The notes below the pieces were generated by a model. It searched no databases. It saw only the letters and a list, made by a program, of their open reading frames with translations, and was not told where the DNA came from. The translations under genes were made by a program, and so were the position numbers. Shown here piece after piece: positions 19,294 to 27,397 of a stretch of 64,000 nt of DNA (the first letter of the stretch is position 1; each line of letters starts with the position of its first letter). The stretch comes from Streptomyces sp. HUAS MG91 (GTDB lineage Bacteria; Actinomycetota; Actinomycetes; Streptomycetales; Streptomycetaceae): assembly GCF_040529335.1 (NCBI RefSeq), contig NZ_CP159534.1, positions 3,038,001 to 3,102,000 of the forward strand, read 5' to 3'.

Positions 19294-19626
19294 TCAGCCG
19301 ACGGCGCAGACCGTGTATCCCCGCGGGGTCACCACCACCGGCAGCTCCTGCCGGTCGACGATCTCCTCACCGGAGAAGTCGACGGTGATGTGGCTGTAGA
19401 AGGGCCGCTGGCCGAGCGTCGTGAAGTACCGGGCGGTCTCCAGCGTCAGCCGGAACGCCCCGGGCACGTCCCGGGGGTCCACCGCGCAGTCGGAGCGACC
19501 GTCCGCGCGGGTGATCCCGTTCCACACCGGCTGCCAGCTGTCCAGGTCGAAGCGTTCGAGCCGGATCGGCAGTCCGTCGACAGGCTGTCCATTGGTCCCG
19601 TCCGTGACGGACACGTCGATCTTCAC
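19294..19626 (-). CDS. Transthyretin/HIU-hydrolase-like small protein B, catalytic His replaced
   Basis: 110 residues and a paralogue of the protein encoded at 18720-19088. Both share the N-terminal strand pattern (VxVxDxTxGxPV), a GITRADGRSD block matching the family's conserved T/DGR turn, and a C-terminal LPVVVTPRGY. The N-terminal family His is Ser, the HVP His is Glu94, and the YRGS tail is missing (ends CAVG). It starts at GTG 19626 behind AGAGG nine bases upstream. It is the first gene after the SARP regulator, 104 bp away, and the interval holds a direct repeat that could be a SARP site. It is likely a non-hydrolytic member of the fold; substrate and partner are unknown. Confidence 0.8.
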   Translation of the reverse strand: MKIDVSVTDGTNGQPVDGLPIRLERFDLDSWQPVWNGITRADGRSDCAVDPRDVPGAFRLTLETARYFTTLGQRPFYSHITVDFSGEEIVDRQELPVVVTPRGYTVCAVG

Positions 19627-19702
19627 CTTGCACCGGCCTCTTCCCTGGGGTTGCGCGCGCGACGGCCCATGGGGAGGGCCCGGGACCCTACCGTCGCCCG
19701 CC

Positions 19703-19732
19703 TCTCTACCGGGACGCTATCTCCCGGCTATC
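19703..19732 (-). promoter_or_regulatory. Candidate SARP box and -10 upstream of the transthyretin-like/PKS genes
   Basis: Read on the minus strand, GATAGCC (19732-19726) and GATAGCG (19721-19715) are direct repeats with starts 11 bp apart. Six bases further on is TAGAGA (19708-19703), a plausible -10. Eleven-base direct repeats next to the -10 are the known layout of SARP sites. The box overlaps the SARP stop codon and faces transthyretin-like gene B. No -35 element is obvious, as expected for SARP-activated promoters. Confidence 0.45.
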
Positions 19733-22730
19733 ACCCCACCGCGGCGATGTCGTCGAGCACGCGCAGCGCCCGGTCCCGCCAGTCGACGGCGTCCATCCGC
19801 TCGAAGACTTCGAGCGCCGCGGCGAGGTGCTCCCGCGCCCGGGCGTAGTACCGCTGGTCCGCGGTCACCTCACCCAGCGCGAGCCGTATCCGGCCGACGG
19901 CCATCCGCTCGTCGGCCCGGTCCGCGATCGCCATCGCGCGCTCCAGCATCTCGATCGCGTCGTCGTGCGCGCCCTGCCGGTGCCGGGCCGTCGCGAGACC
20001 CCGCAGGGCGTACGCCTCACCGACCTGGTCACCGGCCGCGCGGATGCTCTCCATCGCCTCGCTGAAGGCGTGTTCGGCCTCGGCGACATCGCCCGTCTCC
20101 AGGTGTGTCTCCCCCAGCCGGCACAGGATCTGCGCGCGTATACGAAGGCCGCCGGAGCGCTCCACCGCCGCGAGCGCGGCCTCCAGGGCGAGCTTCGCCT
20201 CCTGGAGCTGACCGCGCTCCAGGCGGATCTTCGCCATGTTGTTGAGGACATGCGCCTCGGTGGTCGGGTCGTCGGCGTGTTCGAGCAGCGCCAGCGCCTC
20301 CTCGTACCCCGCCATCGCCGCGTCGTGGTGCCCCCGGACCTGCTCGACGAAGGCGAGGTTGCGCCGCGCCAGCGCCTCGCCGTGCGCGTCACCGACCTCC
20401 CGGAACAGGTCCCGTGCCACGGTGAGCCGTCCGGCGGCCTCGTCCAGCCGGTACTGGAACATGTGCAGCGAGCCGAGCGAGTACAGCATCGCCGCCCGGC
20501 CGCGCCGGTTGCCGTTGCGCTGGGTGACGGCCAGGGCGATCTCGTGGGTGGTGCGCCAGTCGTCGAAGTAGTTCCGGTTCTCGAACATCGCGACCGACGT
20601 CAGCGCCAGGTCCCAGCAGAGTTCGTCGAGCCCGGCGGCGGCCGCCTGCCTGACCACCGTGATGAGGCTGCCGCGCTCGGCGTCGAACCAGGCCACCGGG
20701 TCGGCGATCTCACGGTCGACGACCCACTGATCCAGGGTGCGCCGCGGGGCGTCGCCGTGGATGGCGTGCTCCCCTCCGTACACCCGGCGGTGGGCCTCCT
20801 CGAGGAGGTGCAGCCAGGTGCTGAGGACCCGCCCGAGCACGGCCGCGCGCTGGACGGTGCCCTCCTTCTCGGCCAGGCACTCCTGCGAGTAGACGCGGAC
20901 CAGGTCGTGCAGGCGGTAGCGGGTGCTGCGGCCGTCGACCAGCTCCACGTCGACGAGTTGCGCGTCGACCAGGAGTTCCAGGGTGTCCTCGGCCGTCGCC
21001 ATGTCGAGGTCGAGCAGCGGTGCCGCGACCCACGACGAGAAGTCCGTGGCCTCCAGCATGGAGAGTCTGCGGAAGAGGACCTGCGCCTCGGCGGGCAGCC
21101 CCTGATAGGCGAGGGCGAAGCTGGCCCGGACGCCGACCCCGCCGTGCGTCAGCTCGTTGAGCCGGCGCCGCTCGTCGTGCAGGCGGGCCACCATGTGGCC
21201 GATGGTCCAGTGCTGCCGGGCGGCCAGCCGGGCGGCCACCACCCGCAGCGCCAGGGCGAGGCCGCCGCACAGCTCGATCAGTTCGAGGGCGTGCGGCAGA
21301 TCGGCCTGGATCCGCTCGGCACCGAGGATGCGGGAGAGCAGCTGGAGCGCCTGCTCGGTGGTGAAGACGTTCATCTGGACGGCGTGGGTGCCCTCCAGGC
21401 CGGTGAGCCGGGACCGGCTGGTCACCAGGACCGGGCAGGAGCAGGTGCCCGGCAGCAGCCAGCGCACCTGCGCCTCGTCGATCGCGTCGTCGAGGACGAT
21501 GAGCACGCGCCGGCCGGCGATGAGGTGGCGGAAGAGCTCCGCGCGTTCCTCGACGCTGTCCGGGATGCCGGTGCCGGGCACGCCCAGGCCGCGCAGGAAC
21601 CGTTCGAGGATCTGGGCGGGCGGTACCGGCTGGGCGGACGGACCCCGCAGTTTCGCGAACAGCTGCCCGTCGGGGTAGTGGTCCGCCAGCAGGTGCCCCA
21701 GGTGCACGGCGAGCGTGGTCTTGCCGACGCCGCCCTTGCCGGTGACCGAGACGATCCGCAGCCCGTACGAGTCGCTCGCGTCGCTCTCCAGGACACCGCG
21801 GAGGGCGGCGACCATGGCGTCGCGGCCGGTGAAGTCGGCGATGGCGCCCGGCAGCAGGCGGGGCACCCCGGACGGCTCGGCGGCGGCAGCGGGGACGGGG
21901 ACCGGCGCCGGGGCGGGCACCGGAGCGGGCGCCGGGGCGGGCACGGAGAGCTGTACGGGTGCCTGGGGCGGCGGGCACGCGCCGTCCGGCTCGCCGCAGA
22001 GGATCGCCTCCTCCAGCCGGCGCAGCTGCTCGCCCGGCTCGATGCCGAGTTCGTCGATCAGGACCTGGCGTCCGGCGCGGTACACCTCCAGCGCCTCGGC
22101 CTGCCGTCCCGAGCGGTACAGGGCCGTCATCAGCTGGGCGCGCAGGTGCTCGCGCAGCGGGTTCTGCATGACCAGGTCGATCAGATGCTCGACGAGCTGC
22201 TGGTGCTGGCCCAGCGCGAGCTGGACGTCGACCCACTGCTCGGCCACCGCGAGGCGCTGTTCGTTCAGCCGGGCGGCCGGGGCCTGGAGCGCGGTGCGCG
22301 CCCCGCCGCTGTCTACGTGCATGTCGCCCCGCCACAGCGCCAGGGCGCCGGCGAAGGCGGTGTCGGCCTCCGCGTACCGCCCGGCCTCGGCGGCGGCCCG
22401 ACCGGCCAGCGTGAGGCGGTCGAAGACGCGCAGGTCGAGGTCGTCGTCACCGACCTGGGCGGCATAGCCGGGAGGGCGGGTGTGGATGACGTCTTCGAGG
22501 CCCACCTTCGCCAGGTTGGCCCGCACCATCGAGATACAGATCTGTACCTGACCGCGCGCGGTGGACGGCGGGGCGTCGCCCCACACGGCGTCCACGAGCC
22601 GCTCGGTCGGAACGATGCGGTTCGCCTCCATCAGCAGCAGCCCCAGCATGACGCGCTGACGCTCGGCAGTGATGAGCACGGAGCCTTCCGGACCGACAAC
22701 CTCCAGCGGTCCGAGCATGCGGAATCGCAT
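19731..22730 (-). CDS. SARP-family transcriptional activator with NB-ARC and TPR domains
   Basis: 999 residues. The first ~95 form an OmpR-type winged helix (begins MRFRMLGPLEVVGPEG), followed by a bacterial transcriptional activation domain to ~245. A Pro/Ala linker leads to an NB-ARC ATPase with P-loop GKGGVGKTTLAVHL near residue 330 and LIVLDDA. The C-terminal ~350 residues are TPR-like repeats. This is the AfsR-like large SARP architecture, and such proteins switch on antibiotic clusters. Start 22730 was chosen because GGGAGGGGGC directly precedes it; the open frame extends 27 codons further upstream without support. It is encoded between the acpS-ending operon and the transthyretin-like/PKS genes on the same strand, and is probably the pathway-specific activator. 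Confidence 0.95.
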   Translation of the reverse strand: MRFRMLGPLEVVGPEGSVLITAERQRVMLGLLLMEANRIVPTERLVDAVWGDAPPSTARGQVQICISMVRANLAKVGLEDVIHTRPPGYAAQVGDDDLDLRVFDRLTLAGRAAAEAGRYAEADTAFAGALALWRGDMHVDSGGARTALQAPAARLNEQRLAVAEQWVDVQLALGQHQQLVEHLIDLVMQNPLREHLRAQLMTALYRSGRQAEALEVYRAGRQVLIDELGIEPGEQLRRLEEAILCGEPDGACPPPQAPVQLSVPAPAPAPVPAPAPVPVPAAAAEPSGVPRLLPGAIADFTGRDAMVAALRGVLESDASDSYGLRIVSVTGKGGVGKTTLAVHLGHLLADHYPDGQLFAKLRGPSAQPVPPAQILERFLRGLGVPGTGIPDSVEERAELFRHLIAGRRVLIVLDDAIDEAQVRWLLPGTCSCPVLVTSRSRLTGLEGTHAVQMNVFTTEQALQLLSRILGAERIQADLPHALELIELCGGLALALRVVAARLAARQHWTIGHMVARLHDERRRLNELTHGGVGVRASFALAYQGLPAEAQVLFRRLSMLEATDFSSWVAAPLLDLDMATAEDTLELLVDAQLVDVELVDGRSTRYRLHDLVRVYSQECLAEKEGTVQRAAVLGRVLSTWLHLLEEAHRRVYGGEHAIHGDAPRRTLDQWVVDREIADPVAWFDAERGSLITVVRQAAAAGLDELCWDLALTSVAMFENRNYFDDWRTTHEIALAVTQRNGNRRGRAAMLYSLGSLHMFQYRLDEAAGRLTVARDLFREVGDAHGEALARRNLAFVEQVRGHHDAAMAGYEEALALLEHADDPTTEAHVLNNMAKIRLERGQLQEAKLALEAALAAVERSGGLRIRAQILCRLGETHLETGDVAEAEHAFSEAMESIRAAGDQVGEAYALRGLATARHRQGAHDDAIEMLERAMAIADRADERMAVGRIRLALGEVTADQRYYARAREHLAAALEVFERMDAVDWRDRALRVLDDIAAVG

Positions 22731-22889
22731 GCCCCCTCCCCCCCATGGAAACGGCAATGGATGCGCCGCCAGGACCTGCGCGAACGCGCCCCAACAGTAC
22801 GTCCGAGCCATGATCCCAGGAACTAAGTCATGGCAAAGATTTCAGAGTTACCGCTGGTCAATACCGATTTATGAGGGAAAGGAGGTCCG

Positions 22890-23285
22890 TTATCGGCGAA
22901 CTTCCCCGTCCGGAAAAGGAACCGAGGCCGCCACGCAGACGACGAAATCGCCCTCGTGCGAGAGCGACATCTCCACCCGGTCGATGTCCGCCTCGTCCGC
23001 GATCCGCCGGGCCCGGCCGCGCAGCGTCACCTTCGGCGCGCCCCAGCGGTCGCCGACGATCTCGATGTCCCGCCAGCCGAGCCCCTGGCCCAGGCCGCGG
23101 CCCAGGACCTTGGCCGTGGCCTCCTTCGCGCAGAACCGTCCGGCGAGCCGCTCGACGGTCCGCGGGCCCGACAGCGCGTCGGCCTCGGCGAGTTCGGACT
23201 CGGTGAACACCAGCGTGCGGTAGCGCGGGTGCCGCGCCACCCGGGAGAAGCGTTCGATGCTCAGCAGGTCCACGCCGACCCTCAC
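22890..23285 (-). CDS. AcpS-type phosphopantetheinyl transferase
   Basis: 131 residues with the two family signatures: GVDLLSIERF near the N-terminus (metal-binding Asp) and RFCAKEATAKVLG in the middle, then SLSHEGDFVVCVA. It transfers the phosphopantetheine arm of CoA to the Ser of carrier proteins. The start GTG at 23285 overlaps the stop of the GNAT gene in GTGA, so it is the last gene of the coupled six-gene block that begins with a carrier protein at 27146. A dedicated PPTase in the operon suggests it serves that carrier. A second, Sfp-type PPTase lies at 32817-33521. It could instead be the organism's housekeeping AcpS, but the tight coupling argues for a pathway role. Confidence 0.93.
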   Translation of the reverse strand: MRVGVDLLSIERFSRVARHPRYRTLVFTESELAEADALSGPRTVERLAGRFCAKEATAKVLGRGLGQGLGWRDIEIVGDRWGAPKVTLRGRARRIADEADIDRVEMSLSHEGDFVVCVAASVPFPDGEVRR

Positions 23286-23866
23286 GACGCGCTCCCCGCG
23301 CCCGCGCGGATCCGGGCCGCGATCGCCCTGCGCCGTTCCTCGTGCTCGGCCACCGACCGCTCGTAGTCCTCGGCGTCCTGCGTCCAGTAGCACGAACTGC
23401 GCCACTCACCGGCCGTGAAGGAGTCGTGCGAGCAGCGCACCTGGGCCTGCTCCGCGAGGCCCTCGGCGGAGACCAGCATGGTGTTGTGCACCAGGACCTG
23501 GTTGATCACCGTCAGCATGTTGAGCTCCTCGCGGATGTACCGGTGCATGGCCGCGACGGCCGCCGCGCCGTAGCCGCCCCGGTACTGCGGCAGCACGCCG
23601 AACGACAGCTCGCAGCTGCGGGACCGCCAGTCGATCGAGGTGATCCAGGCGAACCCCAGCGTCCTGCCGTCCGGGTGGCACATCGCGTACATGCGCTTGA
23701 CGCGGTGTTCCCCCTCGATCGTGCGGGTCTGGTTGACGACGAGCGCCTCGTCGCTCGACACCACCGCGAAGTCCGTCAGGTTCGCCCGGAACCGCTGCTC
23801 GCGCAGCAGGGCGGTGCGCTGCGGAATGTCCGCCTCGGTGAAGTGCCGAATCGTGGGTGTGATCAT
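23282..23866 (-). CDS. GNAT-family N-acyltransferase in the carrier-protein operon
   Basis: 194 residues beginning MITPTIRHFTEADIP. A GNAT core is visible: the ELSFGVLPQYRGGYGAAAVAAM segment provides the strand and R/QxxGxG-like pyrophosphate loop, followed by a helix and the VINQVLVHN strand. The C-terminal 35 residues form a charged helix (YERSVAEHEERRRAIAARIR). It starts at ATG 23866, sharing one base with the preceding TGA, and ends overlapping acpS. It may move an acyl group from CoA or from the operon's carrier protein to an amine; the carrier protein, KAS III and PPTase beside it favour a carrier-bound donor, which is inference. It is distinct from the three GNAT-fold genes at 31427-32851. 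Confidence 0.85.
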   Translation of the reverse strand: MITPTIRHFTEADIPQRTALLREQRFRANLTDFAVVSSDEALVVNQTRTIEGEHRVKRMYAMCHPDGRTLGFAWITSIDWRSRSCELSFGVLPQYRGGYGAAAVAAMHRYIREELNMLTVINQVLVHNTMLVSAEGLAEQAQVRCSHDSFTAGEWRSSCYWTQDAEDYERSVAEHEERRRAIAARIRAGAGSAS

Positions 23867-24657
23867 CACAGCTCCCAGGGAGTGCCGGCGGCACGGCTCA
23901 GCAGGACCCAGGCGTGGTGCTCCCCCGCACCGCACCGTACGAGGATCCGGTCGTCCGGCCGCGGTTCGTCGTGCTGAAGTGCGCGGTGCAGCTCCGGCCA
24001 GCCGCCGCAGGCGCCGGGGCCGGAGAAGACGTGGTCGCTCTCGGGGACCGGTCCGCCCTCGCCCCGGGCGAGGACCCGCAGCGGGCCGTCCCCGGCGCCG
24101 AAGCGCAGCCCGACGGCGGTCAGCCGCTCGGGCACCGCGTCGGCCAGGGCGAACAGCGGCTGGTCGAGCACCACGGCGGTCGCCCCGGCCCGGGGGTCGG
24201 CCCACCACGAGACCAGGTCCACGACGGCGGCGCCGCCCAGGTCGCCGAGGTGGGTGAGTCCCATGTCCTCGGTGACCTCCCAGCCCATCTCGTGCACGAG
24301 CCGGGGCAGCGCCGCGCCGAGCGTGTCCCGGTCGGCGCCGGAGTGCACCAGGACGAAGGGCTGCGGGCCGGGCGGCGGTCCCAGCGCGCGCAGCGCCGTC
24401 TCGACGACGTCCTCGCCGTCCGCCCGCGCGGTGAGCATGCGCAGTCGGTCGACCGGCCGGCCGCTGTACTCGGCGACCGAGGCCAGGTATCCGGCGAGCA
24501 GCCCGCCGTCCGGGTCGTCGCCGGCCGCCTCCCAGCCGCCGAACATCCCGCTCATGCCGTCGGCGGCCTGGGCACCCGCGGCGTCGCGGTACCGGGGGGA
24601 CTCCTCCACGGCGACCGTGAGGGCGTCGATCGACAGGACCGCGGTTCCCGGGATCAC
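23866..24657 (-). CDS. Degenerate KAS III-like (thiolase-fold) protein
   Basis: 263 residues from GTG 24657, which overlaps the previous stop in GTGA. The order of segments resembles the N-terminal half of a KAS III enzyme: ETALRALGPPP, FVLVHSGAD, LPRLVHEMGW, then THLGDLGGAAVVDLVSWWAD and a GATAVVLDQPL strand. At the position where KAS III has its Cys (NCAS in the neighbouring enzyme), this protein reads HLGD, and no PHxxN motif follows. It is therefore probably a non-catalytic partner of the KAS III encoded two genes upstream, comparable in principle to a chain-length-factor relationship. The family call rests on pattern reading only and could be wrong. Confidence 0.6.
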   Translation of the reverse strand: MIPGTAVLSIDALTVAVEESPRYRDAAGAQAADGMSGMFGGWEAAGDDPDGGLLAGYLASVAEYSGRPVDRLRMLTARADGEDVVETALRALGPPPGPQPFVLVHSGADRDTLGAALPRLVHEMGWEVTEDMGLTHLGDLGGAAVVDLVSWWADPRAGATAVVLDQPLFALADAVPERLTAVGLRFGAGDGPLRVLARGEGGPVPESDHVFSGPGACGGWPELHRALQHDEPRPDDRILVRCGAGEHHAWVLLSRAAGTPWEL

Positions 24658-25892
24658 GAGGCGGCTCCGGCCTGACGGGGCGTACGCCGCAGATGGCCGT
24701 CGGCGATGTGCACGCGCTGCATGTTGCTGGTGCCCTCCATGAACTCGAAGCCGTACGCGTCCCGGGCCCACTTCTCCAGGAGCGGATCCGCCACCAGGCC
24801 ACCGGGGCCGAGCGCGGCGGCCGCCCAGTGCGCGACCGCCACCGGCAGCCGGGCGCCGGTGAGCTTGGCCATCGACGGGAAGGCCCGCGGGTCGGGGTCG
24901 CGGTCCACCTCGGCCGCCGCGCGGTAGGCCAGCTCCGCGGCCGCCTCGGCCCGCGCCCGCAGCACGTCGAGGCCCGCGGCGCCGGGGGCCAGTTCGCGCA
25001 CCCGGTCGAGCATGGCCAGCGCGGTGCCGACGGCCATCGCCCCGACCTGGATCCGTACGTTGTTGAAGGTCTGGAGCGCGCCCCACAACCCGCGCCGGGA
25101 CACCGGGAGGTGCTGTCCGAGCACCTGCTCCTCGCCGAGCGGCACCGCGTCGAAGGTCAGCTCGCTCAGATAGGCGCCGCGCAGTCCGAGGGTGTCGAGC
25201 CGCCGGCCGTCCCAGCCGCCGGCCGGCCGCTCCACCAGCACCGCCCGGATCGTCAGCGGGGACCGTCCGGTGCGGGCGAAGACCACACCGATCCCGGCCC
25301 GCGCCGCGTTGCCGATGTACCGCTTGGAGCCGGTCAGCGTCAGCCCGTCCGGGTGCCGCTCCAGCCTGGTCTCCAGGGCGGTGGCGTCACTGCCGTGCGC
25401 CGCCTCGGTCATGGCGAAGAAGGTCCTCGTACGGCCGTCGGCGACCCGGGAGTGGAAGAGGTCGCGCTGTTCCGCGCTGCCCAGGGCGTCCACGACGATC
25501 CCGGCCAGGGCCGGTCCCGGGGCGCCGAGCAGTGTGCCCGCGTCGCCGCGGGCCAGTTCCAGCGTGGCCACGACGCGCTCCAGGCACGTGCCGGTGTAGC
25601 CCTTCAGGAAGTCCGGCGCGGCGGTGGTGTCGCGCCGGTCCTCGGGTTCCGCCGCGGCCCTGATGAGCGCGGCGGCGGCCGATCCGGCCGGCAGCGCGGC
25701 GTGCTCCGGGTCGGCGTCGACGGCCAGTGCGTGCTCGCGCAGCTCCCTGGCCGCCTCGGCGACACCGGCCCGCAGGGCGTTCAGCCGCGGGTCGTCGTCG
25801 ACCAGGCCCGGGCGGCAGCCGCCGGCCGGCCCGCCGAAACCGCCGTTCACGTGTCCGTCCCGTCCCGGGGTCCGCGCCCCGTGCGTGCTCAC
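24654..25892 (-). CDS. Acyl-CoA/acyl-ACP dehydrogenase (ACAD1)
   Basis: 412 residues from GTG 25892, overlapping the KAS III stop in GTGA. Recognisable ACAD blocks are FFAMTEAAHGSDATALETR (flavin and substrate loop), GSKRYIGNAARAGIGVVFART, TLGLRGAYLSELTFDAVPLGEE, and a C-terminal FEFMEGTSNMQR that retains the catalytic-base Glu of the YEGT motif. It should desaturate an acyl thioester with FAD, probably on the operon's carrier protein. It is a close paralogue of ACAD2 at 30256-31374 but is a single chain with its own C-terminal helical domain. The N-terminal ~40 residues are Gly/Arg-rich and the true start could lie further downstream. Confidence 0.9.
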   Translation of the reverse strand: MSTHGARTPGRDGHVNGGFGGPAGGCRPGLVDDDPRLNALRAGVAEAARELREHALAVDADPEHAALPAGSAAAALIRAAAEPEDRRDTTAAPDFLKGYTGTCLERVVATLELARGDAGTLLGAPGPALAGIVVDALGSAEQRDLFHSRVADGRTRTFFAMTEAAHGSDATALETRLERHPDGLTLTGSKRYIGNAARAGIGVVFARTGRSPLTIRAVLVERPAGGWDGRRLDTLGLRGAYLSELTFDAVPLGEEQVLGQHLPVSRRGLWGALQTFNNVRIQVGAMAVGTALAMLDRVRELAPGAAGLDVLRARAEAAAELAYRAAAEVDRDPDPRAFPSMAKLTGARLPVAVAHWAAAALGPGGLVADPLLEKWARDAYGFEFMEGTSNMQRVHIADGHLRRTPRQAGAAS

Positions 25893-26851
25893 GACGCGTC
25901 CTCCGTCACCTCGACGACGGCCGCCTGGAAATAGGCGCCCATGCCCTGGGCCGCCAGTACGCACCGCCGGCCCGGCTCCAGCCGGCCGGTCCGGTCGGCG
26001 TGGTCGAGCGCCATCAGGGCGTCCACCCCGAAGGTGTGGCCCTGGTCGGGCAGCAGGTCCAGGTAGACCCGCTCCATCGGGATGCCGAGGCCGCCGGCGA
26101 CCGCGCGCCAGACGAACGCGTTGGACATGTGCGGCATGATCCAGTCCACGTCGTCGCGGCCGAGACCGGCCCGTTCCAGGGCCTCGTCGATCACGCGCAC
26201 CATGCCGTCGACGCACGCGGTCCCGAACGCGCGGGTCTCCTCGGTGGTCATCCGCAGGTTGCGGTGGAATCGGGCGTCGCGCACCGCGGCGCCGCCCAGG
26301 TACCGGTAGCGGCCCCGGTGCCGGCCGCCCTCGCGGCCCACGACGACCGCCGCCGCCGCGTCGCCGCACACGACGAATCCGGGGATGATGCGGGACATGT
26401 CGCCCATGGATCCCTGGTCGCCGCCCAGGACGAGCACGGTCTCGTCCGGCCCGGCGCCGGGCCTGCGCAGATAGCGCTCGGCGAGGTCGGCGCCGCGCAG
26501 CACCGAGGCGCAGTTGATCCGGGAGATCCCGTACACGGGCACGCCCGGCAGATCCAGCCGCTCGCGCACGCGGGAGACGAACTCGTCGTGGTGACCGAAG
26601 GGTTGCACCAGCAGGGTGTGCCCGTAGAGCACGAGGTCCGCGCGCCGGCCGTCGAGGGCGGCGCGGCCCGCGTCGAGCAGCAGCTCCAGCAAGCTCTCGT
26701 CCTCGGCCAGCGACGGGCTCGTGCGCAGCCCGAAGATCCGGGTGAACAGGCGTCGTTCGGCCCGCGGGCGGTCGTACCGCGCCAGGATCTCGTCGACGGA
26801 GTCCCGCCGGTCCGGCACGCGCGCGGCCACCCGGGACATCGTGATCGTCAC
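25889..26851 (-). CDS. KAS III-like enzyme with Cys-His and GHTFGVD motif
   Basis: 320 residues. The thiolase-fold nucleophile is Cys114 (RINCASVL), with His241 in PHMSN and a glycine-rich CGDAAAAVVV strand. Where FabH has GNT with a catalytic Asn, this enzyme has GHTFGVD (His272, Asp277). KAS III relatives with an Asp in place of Asn, such as CerJ, are known acyltransferases rather than condensing enzymes, so acyl transfer is plausible here. It starts at GTG 26851 with GGGAG seven bases upstream; ATG 26839 is a weaker alternative. It follows the carrier-protein gene by 34 bp and overlaps the next gene, in line with acting on that carrier. Confidence 0.87.
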   Translation of the reverse strand: MTITMSRVAARVPDRRDSVDEILARYDRPRAERRLFTRIFGLRTSPSLAEDESLLELLLDAGRAALDGRRADLVLYGHTLLVQPFGHHDEFVSRVRERLDLPGVPVYGISRINCASVLRGADLAERYLRRPGAGPDETVLVLGGDQGSMGDMSRIIPGFVVCGDAAAAVVVGREGGRHRGRYRYLGGAAVRDARFHRNLRMTTEETRAFGTACVDGMVRVIDEALERAGLGRDDVDWIMPHMSNAFVWRAVAGGLGIPMERVYLDLLPDQGHTFGVDALMALDHADRTGRLEPGRRCVLAAQGMGAYFQAAVVEVTEDAS

Positions 26852-26885
26852 GCTCGGGCTCCCGCCCGCGGTGCGCGGCCGGTGG

Positions 26886-27146
26886 TCACGCCGCCGCTTT
26901 CCGCTGCTGGTTCATCACGTACTCGGACAGGCTGCCGAACGAGCGGAACACGTCGGCGTCCAGCTCGTCCGGGTCGATCTCCAGGCCGATGGTGTCCTCG
27001 AGGCTCATCAGCAGTTCGAGGACGCTCGTCGAGTCCAGTACGAGGTCCTCGAACAGCCGTGTCTCGGGGCCCAGTTCGCCGATCTCGCGGTTGAGCACCG
27101 CTTCCAGCGAGATTTTGATGTGCTCGGCGACCTTCTGCTCGTCCAT
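26886..27146 (-). CDS. Free-standing acyl carrier protein
   Basis: 86 residues with the carrier motif VLDSTSVLELLMSLED, phosphopantetheine Ser39, followed by an acidic third helix region (EIDPDELDADVF). The start ATG 27146 has GGAGG seven bases upstream. It is the first gene of the coupled block ending with acpS at 22890. It probably carries an acyl group for the adjacent KAS III, dehydrogenase and GNAT. The preceding 251 bp up to the condensation gene hold its promoter, but no clear -10/-35 pair was found. Confidence 0.93.
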   Translation of the reverse strand: MDEQKVAEHIKISLEAVLNREIGELGPETRLFEDLVLDSTSVLELLMSLEDTIGLEIDPDELDADVFRSFGSLSEYVMNQQRKAAA

Positions 27147-27397
27147 GGCACGTCCTCCGCAGGGCTGGGATGGTGGTGGAACGGAAAGGGATTCCCCTTC
27201 GGAGGGGAAAAGGAGAATGCACGGGCGGGTTCTCTTCCGCGTTTTTCTGAGCCTGGGAGAAATCACCGGGCCGCGGTGTACGGAAAGAGACCCGCGCCAG
27301 TCACATTAGTCGTCCGGCGCCTGTGTTCCGCGGGTCCGTCGGTGGCAGCTTCTTCCCGTCCGGTCCGTGCCAGAGCGGCCCGCGCCCAGGCCCGCGC

